A stretch of 64,000 bases of DNA from Xiphophorus maculatus (taxonomy: Eukaryota; Chordata; Actinopteri; Cyprinodontiformes; Poeciliidae), in the NCBI RefSeq assembly GCF_002775205.1, contig NC_036453.1, forward strand, positions 14,562,594 to 14,626,593. The letters are read 5' to 3'. The notes beneath the pieces were generated by a model. The model saw only the letters and a program-made list of their open reading frames with translations, searched no databases and was not told the DNA's origin. Position 1 is the first letter of the stretch. The number at the start of each line of letters is the position of its first letter. Shown in pieces: positions 53,685-64,000 of this stretch. The position numbers were made by a program, and so were the translations under genes.

Positions 53685-56600
53685 CACACACACCCATGCA
53701 GACGCTTCACACTACTGGGTCTGCAGCCTGCCGATCCTCTGCAGAAACAACGTAAACAAACGTGAGTAGATGGAGTAAATGTGAGACTCACCACTGGCGG
53801 TGTGGCATCGCAGCGTTGCCGTCGGTTACTGAGCATCTTACTGAGATCTAACAGAGTAGCACCGCTCCTCCTCCTCCTCCTCATCCTCTTCCTCTTCCTC
53901 TCTGCCGTAATGTCAGGGACCAACAGGATTACGGAGCCGTAATCAGTCAGAGGAAGGCAGATGGAGGAAAAATGGAAAACTGACGGGAGAGGAGGAGGAA
54001 GAGGAGGATGAAGCTGTCACTAATTTCTGTTACAACTCTGACTGAAAGCTAGTGGTAGTTTGTTGAAAAAAAAACAGGAAGGGACTGAAATTTTCATTCT
54101 GTATACACCCTGTGCATGCAAAATGACAATAAAGTCAGTCTAAGTCTAAGTCTAAGTCTAAATAATTTTCTGTTTGCTTCTATATTTAACATTTATATTT
54201 ATTTATGTTTGTTTTTATTAGCTTAAATGTGTTTGTAATTTTTTCTCTAATTTATTAACGATTGTCATTCTGATATCAACCAAAATGTGATTAAATTGAT
54301 TTATTAATTTTGATGAATATTCATTTATTTTTATTTGTTTTTGGTCAGTGTTTACTTTTTGTACATTTTTTGGGGGGGGGGTTGTATTTATTTCATTTTA
54401 TGAAATAATGTATTAATTATTTAAGTTAGACTCACTTCTGCTTTTTTAATTTATTCACTTCATTTTCTTTCGGTTGGTATTTATTTATGTACTTATTTAT
54501 TCTACATTGTCAGAAAGAACACAACTATTGTCTGTGAAGTGCTGTGAAATTAAATAAAAATTCAGTTTGCCATTTTTTTGCCACTACAATAAATTTAAAT
54601 AAGTGTGAGATATTGCAGTTTGACTACATTAGATTATTATTTTTAACATATCTACAAACATCATGCAAACATTAGTAATGAGCAAATTTACTGACCTAAT
54701 GGTTTATTGATTAATCTGCTCCATATTTATCTGATTTTGGTGGTTAGCAGCATTTTTAGCTTTCATGCTAGCATGCTAGCAACTCCCCAGCAGTGCTGTG
54801 TCTCTGCAGACCAGAGGTGGCGCTAGACTTTTGGTTGCCAGTCATTTTTCAGACGGCGTAAAAAAGATCTAATAATTTATTTGTCCCCGTCGGTATTTAA
54901 ATGTTAATAATAACGGCACGTTAAGTCTGAGCAGAACGTCTTCATGCTGCTGCCTGATGAAGAGGACGAGTATCTTCATCAGTGGCGTCTGACCCAGAGC
55001 GGCTCCCAGCAGGTTCTGGTGGACAGAAAGAAGAGAGCGCTGCAGGAGGTCGCTGACCTTCCCCTCAGACACGTCGCTCTGCTCTCACACCAGAACTTCC
55101 TCCGCCTGCTTCCCCCTTCTGGGAAAAAAAAGCTTAAAATACGGATCATGACGAGCCACACAGCGTGGATAATAAGGTCACCACGGCAACAGCGACGTGA
55201 CCAGCAAAACCTGAAGATTAGATCCTGAAGGAAAACTGTTGGCTTCAAACCAGGAAGAAAACAGAAAACATGAAGCCTGGAAGCAGAAGACAGGAAGTAG
55301 GAAGGTCCAATATGGACACTGCTTCCTGTTCTGAGGGAGGATGGACGGATTGACCCCTGACCTGTAGTGACCCCAACGCCCTTTCTCCTGATGGACCATG
55401 AACACTCAGCTCCTGGTTTGGTCTGGATCATCCTTAAAGAACCGGACTGTCCTGAACCGAGTCGGACATGTTGAAGGAGGATTTCTCTCTGCGTATTCTT
55501 CCTGAGGATAGACGGTTCTGGTGCTGGTCGGGTCCCCGAGTGTTTTTGGTTCTTTACGGTTGAGGATTTATTCCAGGGATCAAACTGAGCAGAACCGAGG
55601 ACACGGAGCGTCCGCCATAGAGGCTCCAGCACAGAGCCTTGGGGAACGCCAGCATAGAAAGGAGTAGATCAGAATGACTGGACCAACCAAGGCGGTCCTG
55701 GACCTGAGTCCAGTTACTGCCACTTCCTGTTAGCATGTGGACGGTGTTGAAGCTGGACCGCATCAGAGGAGTTGTAAATCAGGCGTGTGCTGGTACTCAC
55801 CGGGCTCTCAGCGTGCTGATTGTCGACTTATCAATCCTGCAGAGACACAGAGAGGAGCAGACGTTAATGGACGCCGCTCTCGTCCGGTTCTGATAACGGG
55901 CGAGCGCGGAACAACATCTCCGAAGAGGAGGAGGAGATTTACGGCTGCGTTCTCCATTAACCCTGGTAACCTGAGAGGGAGGTGTGAGCCCAAAGCTTCA
56001 CAGCAATAAAACACCCGTTTATTAAAGTGCCGCCACGGCGATGCATCACACATCAGCTTCTGGACTGAAGGAGGAAGGAGCCACAAAACACACGAGTCAA
56101 GGAAACGAACAATGTGGGACGGTGCTGGTTTCTGGCCACGACATGTAAAAAAACAACAAGCGTCTTTAAAACGTTTTTTCTGTTTTATCATCTACACATA
56201 TCTAAGTTTAAACTCACTAAACCCCAAATCAACCGTTATTTTTCAAGGATGCAGAAACTAAAAAACGTTTGACTGTTTGGTGAATTAATGACATGACGCA
56301 CCAGAACCTTTTTAAAGTTTGCTTTTGTTGGAAATATTTCCGTATTAGTGGGAAAGTTTTGTTTGCTGAGGCTTTTCATCCCCCGCTAGCATCAAGAAGA
56401 ATTTGCAGAAAGACTTTGTCTGATTGAGAATCAGTTTCTCGTCTCTATGGAAATGATGACACAGCAAAACGCTAAGCTGAAAATAATGTTAAAATAGCAA
56501 AACTTTATTTGAAACATAAATTCATTGGGTGTTTATGTGACGTCTTGGACGTTGCTTTGCTAGCTGTAGCATCGTGTCTTCTGCTAATGTTAGCGCTGTG

Positions 56601-59600
56601 TGCTAGCTGTTAGCACCTTTAGGACTGACCTGTACTGAGTGTTTTGAATATTGTTACTACATTAACAGTTTGACATGTTTTTATCTGTTCTGATCCAAAC
56701 ACTTTCAGTGACGTTCTTGGCGCTACCATTAGCTAGCTCGCTAACTATCCTGAGGCCTGGATGGATAAGTCCAACGTTGTTCATGACGTTTAATCAGTTT
56801 GGGAATAAAACGTTTCTGCAATGTGAGATAATCGCACCTCTGCTATCAAACTACCAAAATGGCCGAACAACCGGTCACAGTGGGACGCTCTGTGACCTGT
56901 AGGGGGCGCACCAAAGTGACAGCACAAAAACAAGGAGCCTAACTAGGAACTCGGACCAAAACACAGTTCAGCTTTATATAGACCTCAACTGGATGATTCC
57001 AGTAGGAACAGGAATCTAACTGCATGATATATCAACCTTTAATGTCACATGAAAGTTGTTCTCAGTATTTACAGCAGGGGATCAGTTCTAATCTGGAGAA
57101 TATGAAAACCAAACCAGAACCCCAGCAGAACCCAAACTGAGGCTTCTGGGAAAATAATGTCAGTTTTCTGCCATCGTCTCTTCCTGCATTGATAATTAGA
57201 GGCTTCAGTTTCTAAAGGCTTTACATGTCGTCGTGATGTTTTGGTTCTTCGCTGTGTTTCTTAGAACAAAACAGGAACCAGAGGATGAAGAACCTCCGCT
57301 GAATCGACACTTTGTGGCTGAATTCAAAGGAGCGAGCAGCCGCTGGCGGCTGTAAACTGCTCCCTCCTCCGCCTCAGGCTCCTCCTGCATTATTAAAGAT
57401 AGAAACTATCAGCCGGCTCCGTCTAAACGCTGGATGAAACGCATCTGATTCCTCAAACAGGCTGAAATCAGGTGAAGATGAGGGAGGAAGTTTTGTGGAA
57501 GGAGGAAGGCGGGGGAGCGTGGATGATGCTGCAGGATTCAGCGACGTGTGTCCTGATCCCAGTTCTGACAGATCGACTGAACCAACAGGATTTACATTCC
57601 TGGCTGCTGCTGCTCTCCTCTCATCCAGAACCAGACACACGTCTCTCTGCTGACGGCTCACAGGAAACCCAAAGAGTGACGGCGAACAGAGGAGGAAGCA
57701 GCTGCAGCATCGACAGACGCTGCACGCTAACAGAGCAGATGTGCTGAGGTTCAGGCAGACAGAGGGAAGGTTCCCTGTTTAAAGATGGAGAACCAGAAGG
57801 TTCTAGAGACAGAACCCTGGTTCTGTCATCAGTCAGACGATAAACCACACTGAGATTATTCATTTAGACACCTGACAGTTCGATAAATTCGGTTTGATTT
57901 GGACCTAGAAGATCTGGCGTTTAGTTAACATGTTTTCCCTGAACATGTGTCTTTTCTCTCTGGGTGTTCCGGCTTCCCTCCTCACTCCATCACCAAGATT
58001 AAATCAGGAAGGTCCAGAGTCTCTGGTTCAACAAGCGGATCGTTAGCAGGACTCAGCAGAACGCTAGACCGCTTTCTATCAACATTTTTTATGTGCATTT
58101 TGATGCATCGTATTAGAAACAGTTGATTGAATTTGAAATCATATGCTCAAACCGAAAAAGAATTAAAGAGGAGATGGAAAATATTTACCAAATAAGTTCT
58201 GCCATAGCAAACGCTGCCCTCTACTGGTACCAGACTCAGAGGAACATCCATCATGGCGGAGTGAACTCCATGTGCTCCATGCTAGTTAGCAACATCTACT
58301 TCCTGTTTGTCACAGCCATGCGTAGCGTCAACATCTGACAAAGTGACGTTTTGCGTATAGCCTGGTTGATTCGCTCCAACATGGAAATACAACAAATTCA
58401 CACTTTCTTTTTTTTAAAAGGTTTGCTCAAATTAACTCACTTTGGACACTAATTGGCTTAATGGTCTCTTTAAAGGGGGTGAAAACGTTTCCACACAGAT
58501 TGGTGAAAAAGTTTCCACACAGATCCAGGTTGGTTTGAACAGCTGCTGTCCCTCAGGAAGTGAACATTAAATTAAATTTCTCTGCTTAGCTTCCCTGGCC
58601 GGCTTTTAGGATCGATTTAACCTCTCAGGCTATTATCAGTACTCCTCATCAGCTCTGGGGAAACGTGCGCCGAAGTTTATAAAGGGAATCCTGTGGCTCT
58701 GATTTGTCTTTTTACCGTCTCTATAATCCAGCTCTAATAGGATCTGAGTCGTTACTGAAGGAACCTCTCTGGGTGCTAACTGGTCTATTCTGGTCTATTG
58801 GTTTATTCAGACTAATAAATGTCTGAATAAACTGTAACAACAAAATCTATAAACTCCTACTTTTCTAACTTCTTGCAGCAGCAGTGTGAGTTTAAATGTT
58901 CAGATTCAGTTTCTTCCAGAGCTGAATTGTTGTATTTTTATGCATTATAATGTACTGTTTGCTCCATGGATGTCGCTTAAACAACACAAATGTCTGCATG
59001 GTTTGATCAACAGCTATGCTAGGCTAATATTTTATTGACGTGGATAAAAAAATCTGGTAGACAGATGCCAGCACTTGACATACATGGATTTAACCCATCA
59101 CTGCAGGATTCGAACTGAAATACCGCAACAATCTCAGGCTATGCTGCACTGACGAGGATTCACTCACATCGGCATGCTGGATGCATGAAACTGAAAGTAA
59201 TCAACCTGATTTGGCTGATTACTATCTGTCCACTAAGGGGCAGAGCATTGTACAAATGATCTAGTGCAAATATCTTAAAAAATGCCTTAAATAAAACAAA
59301 AATAACTTAGAAATAATTTTTCAGCATGACGTAGAAACCTGTCAATAATGATTTAGTACTGATTAAAAAGTATTATTTACACTTTTATATTTTCACTTGT
59401 AACCTGGGAAAAACATGTTTATATGGGTTTTAACTTGTTTGAAGGATTTGTGGAAAATTCTTGGATTTTGTTCTTGTAGCTTTTCTTAAATATTCAAAAG
59501 AAAAAGCAGCTTGGGAAGCTGTTATACTTCAATACAAAGCTGATAGACACATTATTGGTTGACTGTTGCAAATTAACCAATCCAGGAACAACATTTATTT

Positions 59601-60420
59601 TTCTTTTTGCTGATTGGCTGAAGCTTTAACAAGACATTAGCTTGTTCTGTAAGATGGTTTCCACGGAGAGTATTAATATGAAGGTATATTTGCTGTTTAA
59701 AATGTTAAAATAAACAGTTCAAAGTGTTTTTAGAGGAGGTGTGAAGTATTCCTGAGGTTCACTGTAGATTCAATCCCAGGTGGTTCGTTGTTAATTAAAC
59801 CAGTGGAAAAAGAAACAAGACGGCAACAAGATTCTTTTTAAAGTACAACGTTTTGTGAATTATGTGAAATAAATAAACTACAGTAAATAGGAACCGGTGA
59901 GTTTAGATTAGAGGTTTTCCATTGAGACATTCCTGACTGAGGTTGTTTATCTTTAACTGCGTTGGTTCTTTAATCAATATTTAAATTTCTCTGTAAAACA
60001 TTAGCATCTGAGTTTATATTTATATGAAATAATTTTATCTTAAATTCTATCATTAATGTTTTCTAGCGGGTCCCGGCTCTGCTCGCCTGTGGTCCGGTTC
60101 TGCTGGGCTCTTTGTGTCGGGAACAAACCCGTTTAGGTTCCTGACAGCAGAAAGTTGCTGATTAACTGCAGCCCAGCAGAACCGCGTCCGACCAGACGAA
60201 GAAGTAGTTAGGAAAACGGATTTAAGCCGCTTCATTTACGGATCTTGCTGAAACTGTGATGTCATAGTGATGTCACTGCCATGCAGATGAGGCAATCAGC
60301 CTGAAAAGCATTGAAAGTGGGAACGTTTTAGATCATTTTTGCTCCGTCTGGAACAATGAAACAAGCTGAGGCTCACCATCCAAAGCCGCCGAAGGACACG
60401 CTCCTCTTCCTCCGCAGCAT
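36599..60420 (-). CDS. rap1gap2: Rap1 GTPase-activating protein 2
   Basis: Twenty-two exons in coding order: 60420-60377, 55836-55801, 48924-48840, 47854-47819, 45628-45596, 44534-44211, 44113-44010, 43390-43312, 42422-42369, 42289-42206, 41325-41225, 40463-40334, 39790-39635, 39532-39461, 39327-39241, 38692-38546, 38410-38306, 38225-38134, 37402-37307, 37239-37152, 36816-36765, 36687-36599. Phases agree: 697 residues (human about 730). It stimulates GTP hydrolysis on Rap1. The N-terminus [15 protein letters not shown] keeps Ser7 and Ser9, the human kinase/14-3-3 region. IDKSTISTL, then [13 protein letters not shown] and FFDMMDKME, then [13 protein letters not shown] lead into the Rap-GAP domain, where [13 protein letters not shown] carries the catalytic Asn (about 379). 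The Ser-rich tail ends [16 protein letters not shown]1GAP2 is favoured over RAP1GAP by the tail and by the NCBP3 linkage. A short exon after FFDMMDKME and part of the Ser-rich tail may be missing from this model. Confidence 0.92.
37515..37945 (+). repeat. Dispersed TAGC-rich repeat, copy B (rap1gap2 intron 18)
   Basis: Shares with copies A and C the phrases CCTAAAGCACTAATCATAAA, TTCAAAATAAGAGCATGAA, TTTAGGGGAAGCTAAG and TTGCTATTAGCGGAGTAGC in the same order. Confidence 0.7.
42600..42990 (+). repeat. Dispersed repeat family 2, copy 1
   Basis: Contains TGCCATTTTATAGC, ATGACACCTTGAAATTGGGC, TTCTGTCTCTTTAAGAAG, CTCCGCCTCCAGGAAGTCAT and TTGCTGCTGGCTAGTCTG. The same ordered phrases occur at 51565-52220. 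It is in a rap1gap2 intron. Confidence 0.7.
43130..43240 (+). repeat. Retroelement-like 3' tail
   Basis: TGGCTTGTTGCTGAAATGTG followed by CTATGCAAATAAAAATTGAC matches the end of the TSD-flanked element at about 30909-30940. It is a solo tail in a rap1gap2 intron with (TGATT)n after it. Confidence 0.55.
44211..44534 (-). other. rap1gap2: rap1gap2 exon 6 with an expanded Pro-rich linker
   Basis: The exon begins [20 protein letters not shown] and ends [12 protein letters not shown], both strongly conserved. Between them lie about 70 residues rich in Pro, Ala and Glu, with repeated A-x-P-x-x-A-P-P spacing. Mammalian family members have about 30 residues there. The DNA of the linker is made of GGCGTGGCC/GGGCGGAGCC-like words. 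Confidence 0.8.
45690..45955 (+). repeat. Non-LTR retroelement 3' end
   Basis: After a C-rich tract (about 45700-45718) come TTCTGCACTTTGCACTGTC, TTTTGCACGGGAGCTGCAAT, GGAAATTTCGTTGAATTCTG and CAATGACAATAAATGC with a short CTATCT tail. This layout is typical of fish LINE 3' ends. No coding part is attached. It lies in rap1gap2 intron 4. Confidence 0.6.
46083..46146. repeat. (GAT)n trinucleotide microsatellite
   Basis: About 21 uninterrupted GAT/ATG triplets. They read as poly-Met on one strand and poly-His on the other, which creates spurious frames. Intronic in rap1gap2. Confidence 0.95.
46232..47264. repeat. 1-kb minisatellite of 24-bp units built from 12-bp words
   Basis: Forty-three 24-bp units. 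Each unit pairs the constant word GACAGACGTGAG with either GACAGATAGGTG (unit B) or GACAGGAATCAG (unit A). The 24-bp period keeps a 495-codon frame open, but the product is pure repeat and the array is in rap1gap2 intron 4, so it is not a gene. Rare single-base variants are seen, for example GACAGGCGTGAG near 46341 and GACTGATAGGTG near 46497. Confidence 0.95.
48400..48560 (+). repeat. Dispersed repeat family 2, partial copy
   Basis: Shares GTTTTAGGC, TTACACTAAAATGTC and GTTCATCAGCAAAATAAGTTG with 51845-51995 (GTTTTAGGC, TTACACTAAAATGTCC, GTTTGTCAGCAAAAAAGTTA) in the same order. In rap1gap2 intron 3. Confidence 0.55.
49490..50130 (+). repeat. Dispersed TAGC-rich repeat, copy C
   Basis: The longest copy. 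It includes AAAATGCTAGCTACGCTAAC, CCTAAAGCACTAATCATA, GCAGAAGCTAATGCTAAGG, ATAAAATGAGGAGAGGGAAC, TTCAAAATAAGAGCATGAAC and TTTAGGGGAAGCTAAAC. Confidence 0.7.
51565..52220 (+). repeat. Dispersed repeat family 2, copy 2
   Basis: Shares with copy 1 TGCCATTTTATAGC, GATGCCTTGAAATTGGCC, TCTGTCTCTTTAAA, TCAGGAAGTCAT and AACTGCTGCTGCCACTAGTC, with an extra stretch between the halves. Confidence 0.65.
53036..53125. repeat. 18-bp tandem repeat
   Basis: About five copies of GATTTAAACGATTCAAAT with small changes. Intronic. Confidence 0.85.
53208..53320. repeat. CA-rich composite tandem repeat
   Basis: CA runs alternate with AATAACATAACA and CTAACAAAACA in two near-identical copies of roughly 50 bp. Confidence 0.8.
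53622..53692. repeat. (CA)n(CGCA)n(CA)n alternating purine-pyrimidine tract
   Basis: About 70 bp of perfect purine-pyrimidine alternation: CA repeats flank seven ACGC tetramers. Such tracts can adopt Z-DNA. Intronic in rap1gap2. Confidence 0.9.
54095..54162 (+). repeat. Retroelement 3' tail with (TCTAAG)n
   Basis: TGTATACACCCTGTGCATGC, ATGACAATAAAGTCAG and then TCTAAG repeats, the usual end of a fish non-LTR element. No coding part is attached. Confidence 0.6.
55837..60376 (-). other. rap1gap2: rap1gap2 intron 1 (4.5 kb)
   Basis: No additional exon is recognised. The intron is AT-rich with scattered GCTAGC/GTTAGC words near 56560-56740. The open frames inside are short and unlike known proteins. 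Confidence 0.6.
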
Positions 60421-60660
60421 GGTTCCTCCTCCTCCTCCTCCTCCTTTGTCTCCTCTTATTGTGTCGGATCCTCCGGCTCTCCTCGCCGCCGCCTCATCTC
60501 TCCTCCTATAAATACTCTCATCCCGGCCACACGCTCCTCCGCCTCCTCCCTCCGCGTCTTCCTCCTCCCGTTAATGTTTCCCTCTTCCTCCTCCTCTTCC
60601 TCTCATACTTCGTTTGGCAGCACACTGAGAGCCTGGGGGGCGGAGGGGGGCATCGGCCCT
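60421..60660 (-). promoter_or_regulatory. rap1gap2: rap1gap2 5' UTR and promoter-proximal region
   Basis: The coding strand upstream of the ATG is a long purine-rich tract of GGA/GAG triplets. The + strand therefore shows many CCT/TCC repeats and a spurious 67-codon frame. The ATG sits in the context AGGAACCATGC. The transcription start cannot be placed. Confidence 0.5.
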
Positions 60661-61139
60661 GATGGAGAGGAAGCCTGAAAACTTATCCATAATGGATGGA
60701 GATAAAAGGAAAGAAACACTTCAGCTTACATAACTCCGACTGCAGCCTAAAGCTCACAGATTTACACATTTAACCACAGAGTTAGCTCCCAGGAAAAAAA
60801 ACATTTTATTGCAACCGTAATAACCATTCACACACTCATCTGTGAGGTAAATGTTTCTGCTGCGCCCGATGAAAGGCAGACATTTCTTCATGTTTTTACA
60901 GCGTTCGGCTAGATTAAGCTCTTCTCCCTGTCTTTAACCGGTTCTGACCCGGTCCGCCAAATCGTCTCCGTTAGCAGATCCTGCCCGGTTCCTCTCTGTT
61001 TTTCATAACCACTCAGCGGTGGCACAAGCCGGACCAGGCCGGGTGTGGAATCCATTTGTTGATTCACAAATCGATGATTCAAACCTTTTTTACCAATTAT
61101 GATGGAAGAGCAAACAGCATCAACAACAAATATACCGAG

Positions 61140-61400
61140 TGCAGGTGGCATTCAGCTAATCTGCTAATTTTTTACTAACTTTGGAAAGGTTTAGCGCTCT
61201 TAGCTTCCCCTGAATTAATTTTCCAGCCCTGTGGAGGGAGATATAACACGCTGTGGGTGTCAACATGGTTGAGTTTAGTGCTTTAGCATTAGCTTCTGCT
61301 TTATTGGTCGAGCACTTCAGACTTAATGGAACTAATGTTAAACATTAGTGCTTTAGCGTTAGCGCAGCTAGCTTTTTAGTTAGCAGTGGTCACCCAAGGG
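61140..61400 (-). repeat. Dispersed TAGC-rich repeat, copy D (inverted)
   Basis: Reads as reverse complement of copies A-C: CTTAGCTTCCCCTGAATT, CAACATGGTTGAG, TTAGCATTAGCTTCTGC and TTAGTGCTTTAGCGTTAGC. Confidence 0.65.
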
Positions 61401-62880
61401 AATACATGCTAACGACTCTGGCGAACTTCAGTCCCCAGAAGTCTGCCGGACGTCCGTGCAAAGGTAAAGCTCTGCGGCCGTGTACTTGGTGTCGGACAGC
61501 AAACTGCTCAAACTGTTTCATATGCAACACTGACCTGATGATGTTGAGTAGGCACAGCAAGTTACAATAAGGATGTGAAGTGTGACTGCCATTCTCTGCT
61601 CAGAACTACAAGGTGGTACTGTACCCTGGAGAAGAAACAGGCGAGGTGCCCAGTTAGCTCATCAAACTGGTTAGCATCCATGTGGATTGTGGGAAATGAA
61701 GGAATCTGTTATGAAAATCCAGGCAATCGGTATACTCCAGTATGTTGGAACCTTAAACGACATAATCAGAACATCGACCACAGCTCCTCTCATACCCCAC
61801 ACGTTCCCACAATCCCACCCATATTCACGCCCACATAATGAGGAACACACTGCCAGTGGAGACACACCCAACCAAAGGGAGTTGGGTGGCCAGAGGGAGA
61901 CTTGACCATGGAGAAAAGGCTTGAGAGGCAGGTTGTTTCCTTTGAGGTGGTTCAGGAGATTTTTCAGGGTCGTTCCATGGAGAGGAGACCCAGAACTCCC
62001 AGGAGGGATGATGGACCTTCAAAGGTATTGATGATGTTCCAACCAGAAACTTCATGGGAAGTTTATTAGGATTTCATATGAAAGAAATAACAGTTTAACT
62101 GTGAAGTTGAAGCAAAATGATGGTTTTAAAGAAGTTTTCCTCCAATGATCCAAGATGTTGGCCCAGGCTTTAACTGGGTCTCTCCTGGCCTCAGAGATTC
62201 AGAAATCTTGGTGAAGGAAGACCAGAGTTGAAGGTCAACCTGGGCTCCAGACCACTGGATGTTACACCTGTAAGGTAATTACTGAGCAGAAGATCCTCCC
62301 TGCAGGTGGAGGCTCCATGTTTCTGACCGGGTCACTGGGACCCGGTTCCCCTCTCATAGTAACTTATGTTCCCGTCTTGATGTTCCTCTCAGGTTTGGAC
62401 TTCTGACCAGAGGATTTCTAAATGTTCTGGTAAAATGTAAGCTGCGCTCAAATAAATCAGTCAGAGGTTTCAGTCTGGAGAGGGTTAATGTGTCACTGAG
62501 ATGACCTGGGAAGGAACATTTCTGAGCCAGTCCAAGAAAATCAGTTTCCACTGAGGACGACGTAAATGGAAACCCAACAGATAACTGTCGGAGAGCCAGA
62601 TGAAGCAGCATTCCTCTGAAGTGGAGCTCCGGGTTTAATCCTCTGGCAGCTGAATACATTTACATGTAATTACCTCAGAACAGGGTTTAGAAAGTCTAGT
62701 GTGAGCTGTGGTCACTTCCCGCCCTCAGTGGCCACCTTCCTCCTGAGAACGTAAAGGAAACAGCTGCTAGCGCCCCCAGAAGGCTGAATGTGAAGCTTCA
62801 GATCAAGATGAAAACTAATTTAAAGATTAATCAGCAGCTGCACCCATGGCATGATGGGTAACTTGTAGATCTGTTGGGTT
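61401..62880. other. Intergenic DNA, nothing recognised
   Basis: Open frames here are short and have no recognisable similarity. I see no exon, RNA gene or clear repeat structure. Confidence 0.4.
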
Positions 62881-62884
62881 ACCA

Positions 62885-63360
62885 TTAATGCTGAAAGGTA
62901 CAGTACATCAAGGCTTTGTAGCAACATGCCACCATCCAGCCACGTCTTTCTTAGGGACGTTCCTCCCGATTCCAGCAAACCACGTTCTGCACGAGGCCCA
63001 GCATAGTGAAAGAGTGCAGGTAGTAGACAAGTCTGCCTGCAGTCCAGACCCCTCTCCCATTGAAGATGTAACTCATTATGAAGCGCAACATACGACAACA
63101 GAGACCCCAGACTGTTCAGCAACTCAACTTGTAAATCAAGCAAGAATGGAAAGATCTTCACCCACAAAGCTTCTACAGTTGACGTTGTCAGTTCCCAGAC
63201 GCTTACTGAGTGTTGTTAAAAGGAAAGGTGATGTAACAGTGGTGAATTAAATATCTTGTCTTTGTAGTCATTTCAATTGAACATAGGTTGAAAAGATTTG
63301 CACATCATCAGACATATATATAAAGCATATTCTGCTTTAATTTACGTTTTACACAACATG
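62885..63360 (+). repeat. Degenerate copy of an abundant fish repeat
   Basis: Phrases such as AGAGACCCCAGACTGTTCAG, TCAAGCAAGAATGGAAAG, AGTGTTGTTAAAAGGAAAGG, GATGTAACAGTGG, AATATCTTGTCTTTGTAGTC and TTTACGTTTTACACAACATG recall, in order, the end of a repeat widespread in teleosts. The copy is degenerate and has no intact frame. I do not name the family. Confidence 0.6.
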
Positions 63361-64000
63361 CCAACTCCAAAGGTACCGGACGGCCCTTTCTGGCCCCAAA
63401 TGTTCGGCACCAGATGAAATCCAGCTGCTGACTACCTGAAGCTCTGGACGGACACGTTCACACCTCCTGTCTGAAGATCCCAGCGTTATTTCAGGAAAAA
63501 TTATGAGAACAATTCCTGCTCCAGGAGGGAATGATGGCAGCTGAGTCCCGGGTCAGAGCATATGTCGGGTGGACCTGTGCCAGCTGGGGCCTGTGTGAGG
63601 GCGTGGTTCTGTAGGAACCAGAACATTTTGTCCTGAGGAGGGAGGCCAGCCTGAGCAGGTGGCCACACATTGCGCTCCATGTGACGCTGCAGACATTCAT
63701 CAGCTTCAGGTCAACAACCTGTGAGGAGACACCTGGATGCAAAAATACCTACAGTTCAGCCCTTTACCTGCTGCTGGTTTAGAGGATAAACATCCGATCC
63801 CAAGTTTAGCTCAAAGGTCAGGATGGGAAGAAAACCTAGTAGTGGATAAACTCAAGCATTTACTCATTTCTTCACTATGGATCAGAGGATCATGGTTCAT
63901 TCCTAAAGTCTGCAGGTAAAAGGTCAGAAGGGGTGCTAAACAATTTCTAACTAACCTACAAGGATCCTAACAGTCCTAACAATTCTTAACTATCAAACAA
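63361..64000. other. Intergenic DNA, nothing recognised
   Basis: No exon or structured element is recognised. An 83-codon leftward frame at 63491-63742 has no known similarity to my eye. Confidence 0.35.

Larger units (their letters stand above)
48925..55800 (-). other. rap1gap2: rap1gap2 intron 2 (6.9 kb)
   Basis: No further exon is recognised. It holds TAGC-rich copy C, family-2 repeat copy 2, three simple-repeat blocks at 53.0-53.7 kb and a retroelement tail near 54.1 kb. Open frames at 54869-55632 and 53588-53923 show no similarity that I recognise. Confidence 0.6.

Noticed and set aside
53588-53923. 111-codon - strand frame with an Arg-rich start
   Set aside because: It is built from a CCT-rich tract and the CA/CG alternating repeat.
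54869-55632. 217-codon - strand frame in rap1gap2 intron 2
   Set aside because: No recognisable domain, no splice partners in phase, and composition like the surrounding intron.

Overview
The window is vertebrate nuclear DNA, almost certainly from a ray-finned (teleost) fish and probably a percomorph. The genes are split into many small exons with GT-AG introns, several introns are under 120 bp, the encoded proteins are bony-vertebrate orthologues, and the non-coding DNA carries dispersed repeat families, non-LTR retrotransposon pieces and microsatellites typical of teleosts. No bacterial, viral, CRISPR or tRNA/rRNA feature was seen. Almost none of the long open frames is a gene by itself. 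The genes were rebuilt by joining exons whose reading phase and splice sites agree.

Layout from left to right: (1) 702-1002 (+), the last two coding exons of a guanylate-cyclase-activating (GCAP/GUCA1 family) calcium sensor whose 5' part lies outside the window; (2) 8897-4017 (-), complete alg8 in 13 exons, 516 codons plus stop; (3) 9907-13565 (+), complete ccdc90b in 9 exons, 238 codons plus stop, head-to-head with alg8; (4) 25394-16075 (-), complete pcf11 in 17 exons, 1534 codons plus stop, tail-to-tail with ccdc90b; (5) 32422-26933 (-), complete ncbp3 in 13 exons, 663 codons plus stop; (6) 60420-36599 (-), rap1gap2 in 22 recognised exons, 697 codons plus stop, with large repeat-filled introns at its 5' end; (7) 60421-64000, upstream DNA with degenerate repeats only.

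The genes are an ordinary chromosomal neighbourhood and not a pathway: N-glycan precursor assembly (alg8), a mitochondrial coiled-coil membrane protein (ccdc90b), mRNA 3'-end formation (pcf11), cap binding and mRNA export (ncbp3), and a Rap GTPase-activating protein (rap1gap2). In human, ALG8, PCF11 and CCDC90B are on 11q14 while NCBP3 and RAP1GAP2 are on 17p13, so this window joins two segments that are separate in human.

The most interesting signals are regulatory: two candidate premature polyadenylation sites in pcf11 intron 1, one overlapping a stop codon that ends an exon-1 read-through frame and one beside a perfect stem-loop and a consensus 5' splice site; ncbp3 exon 7 flanked by complementary UG and CA repeats abutting both splice sites; a triplicated 5' splice site in alg8; and a 1 kb minisatellite in rap1gap2 built from three 12-bp words under a strict ordering rule.
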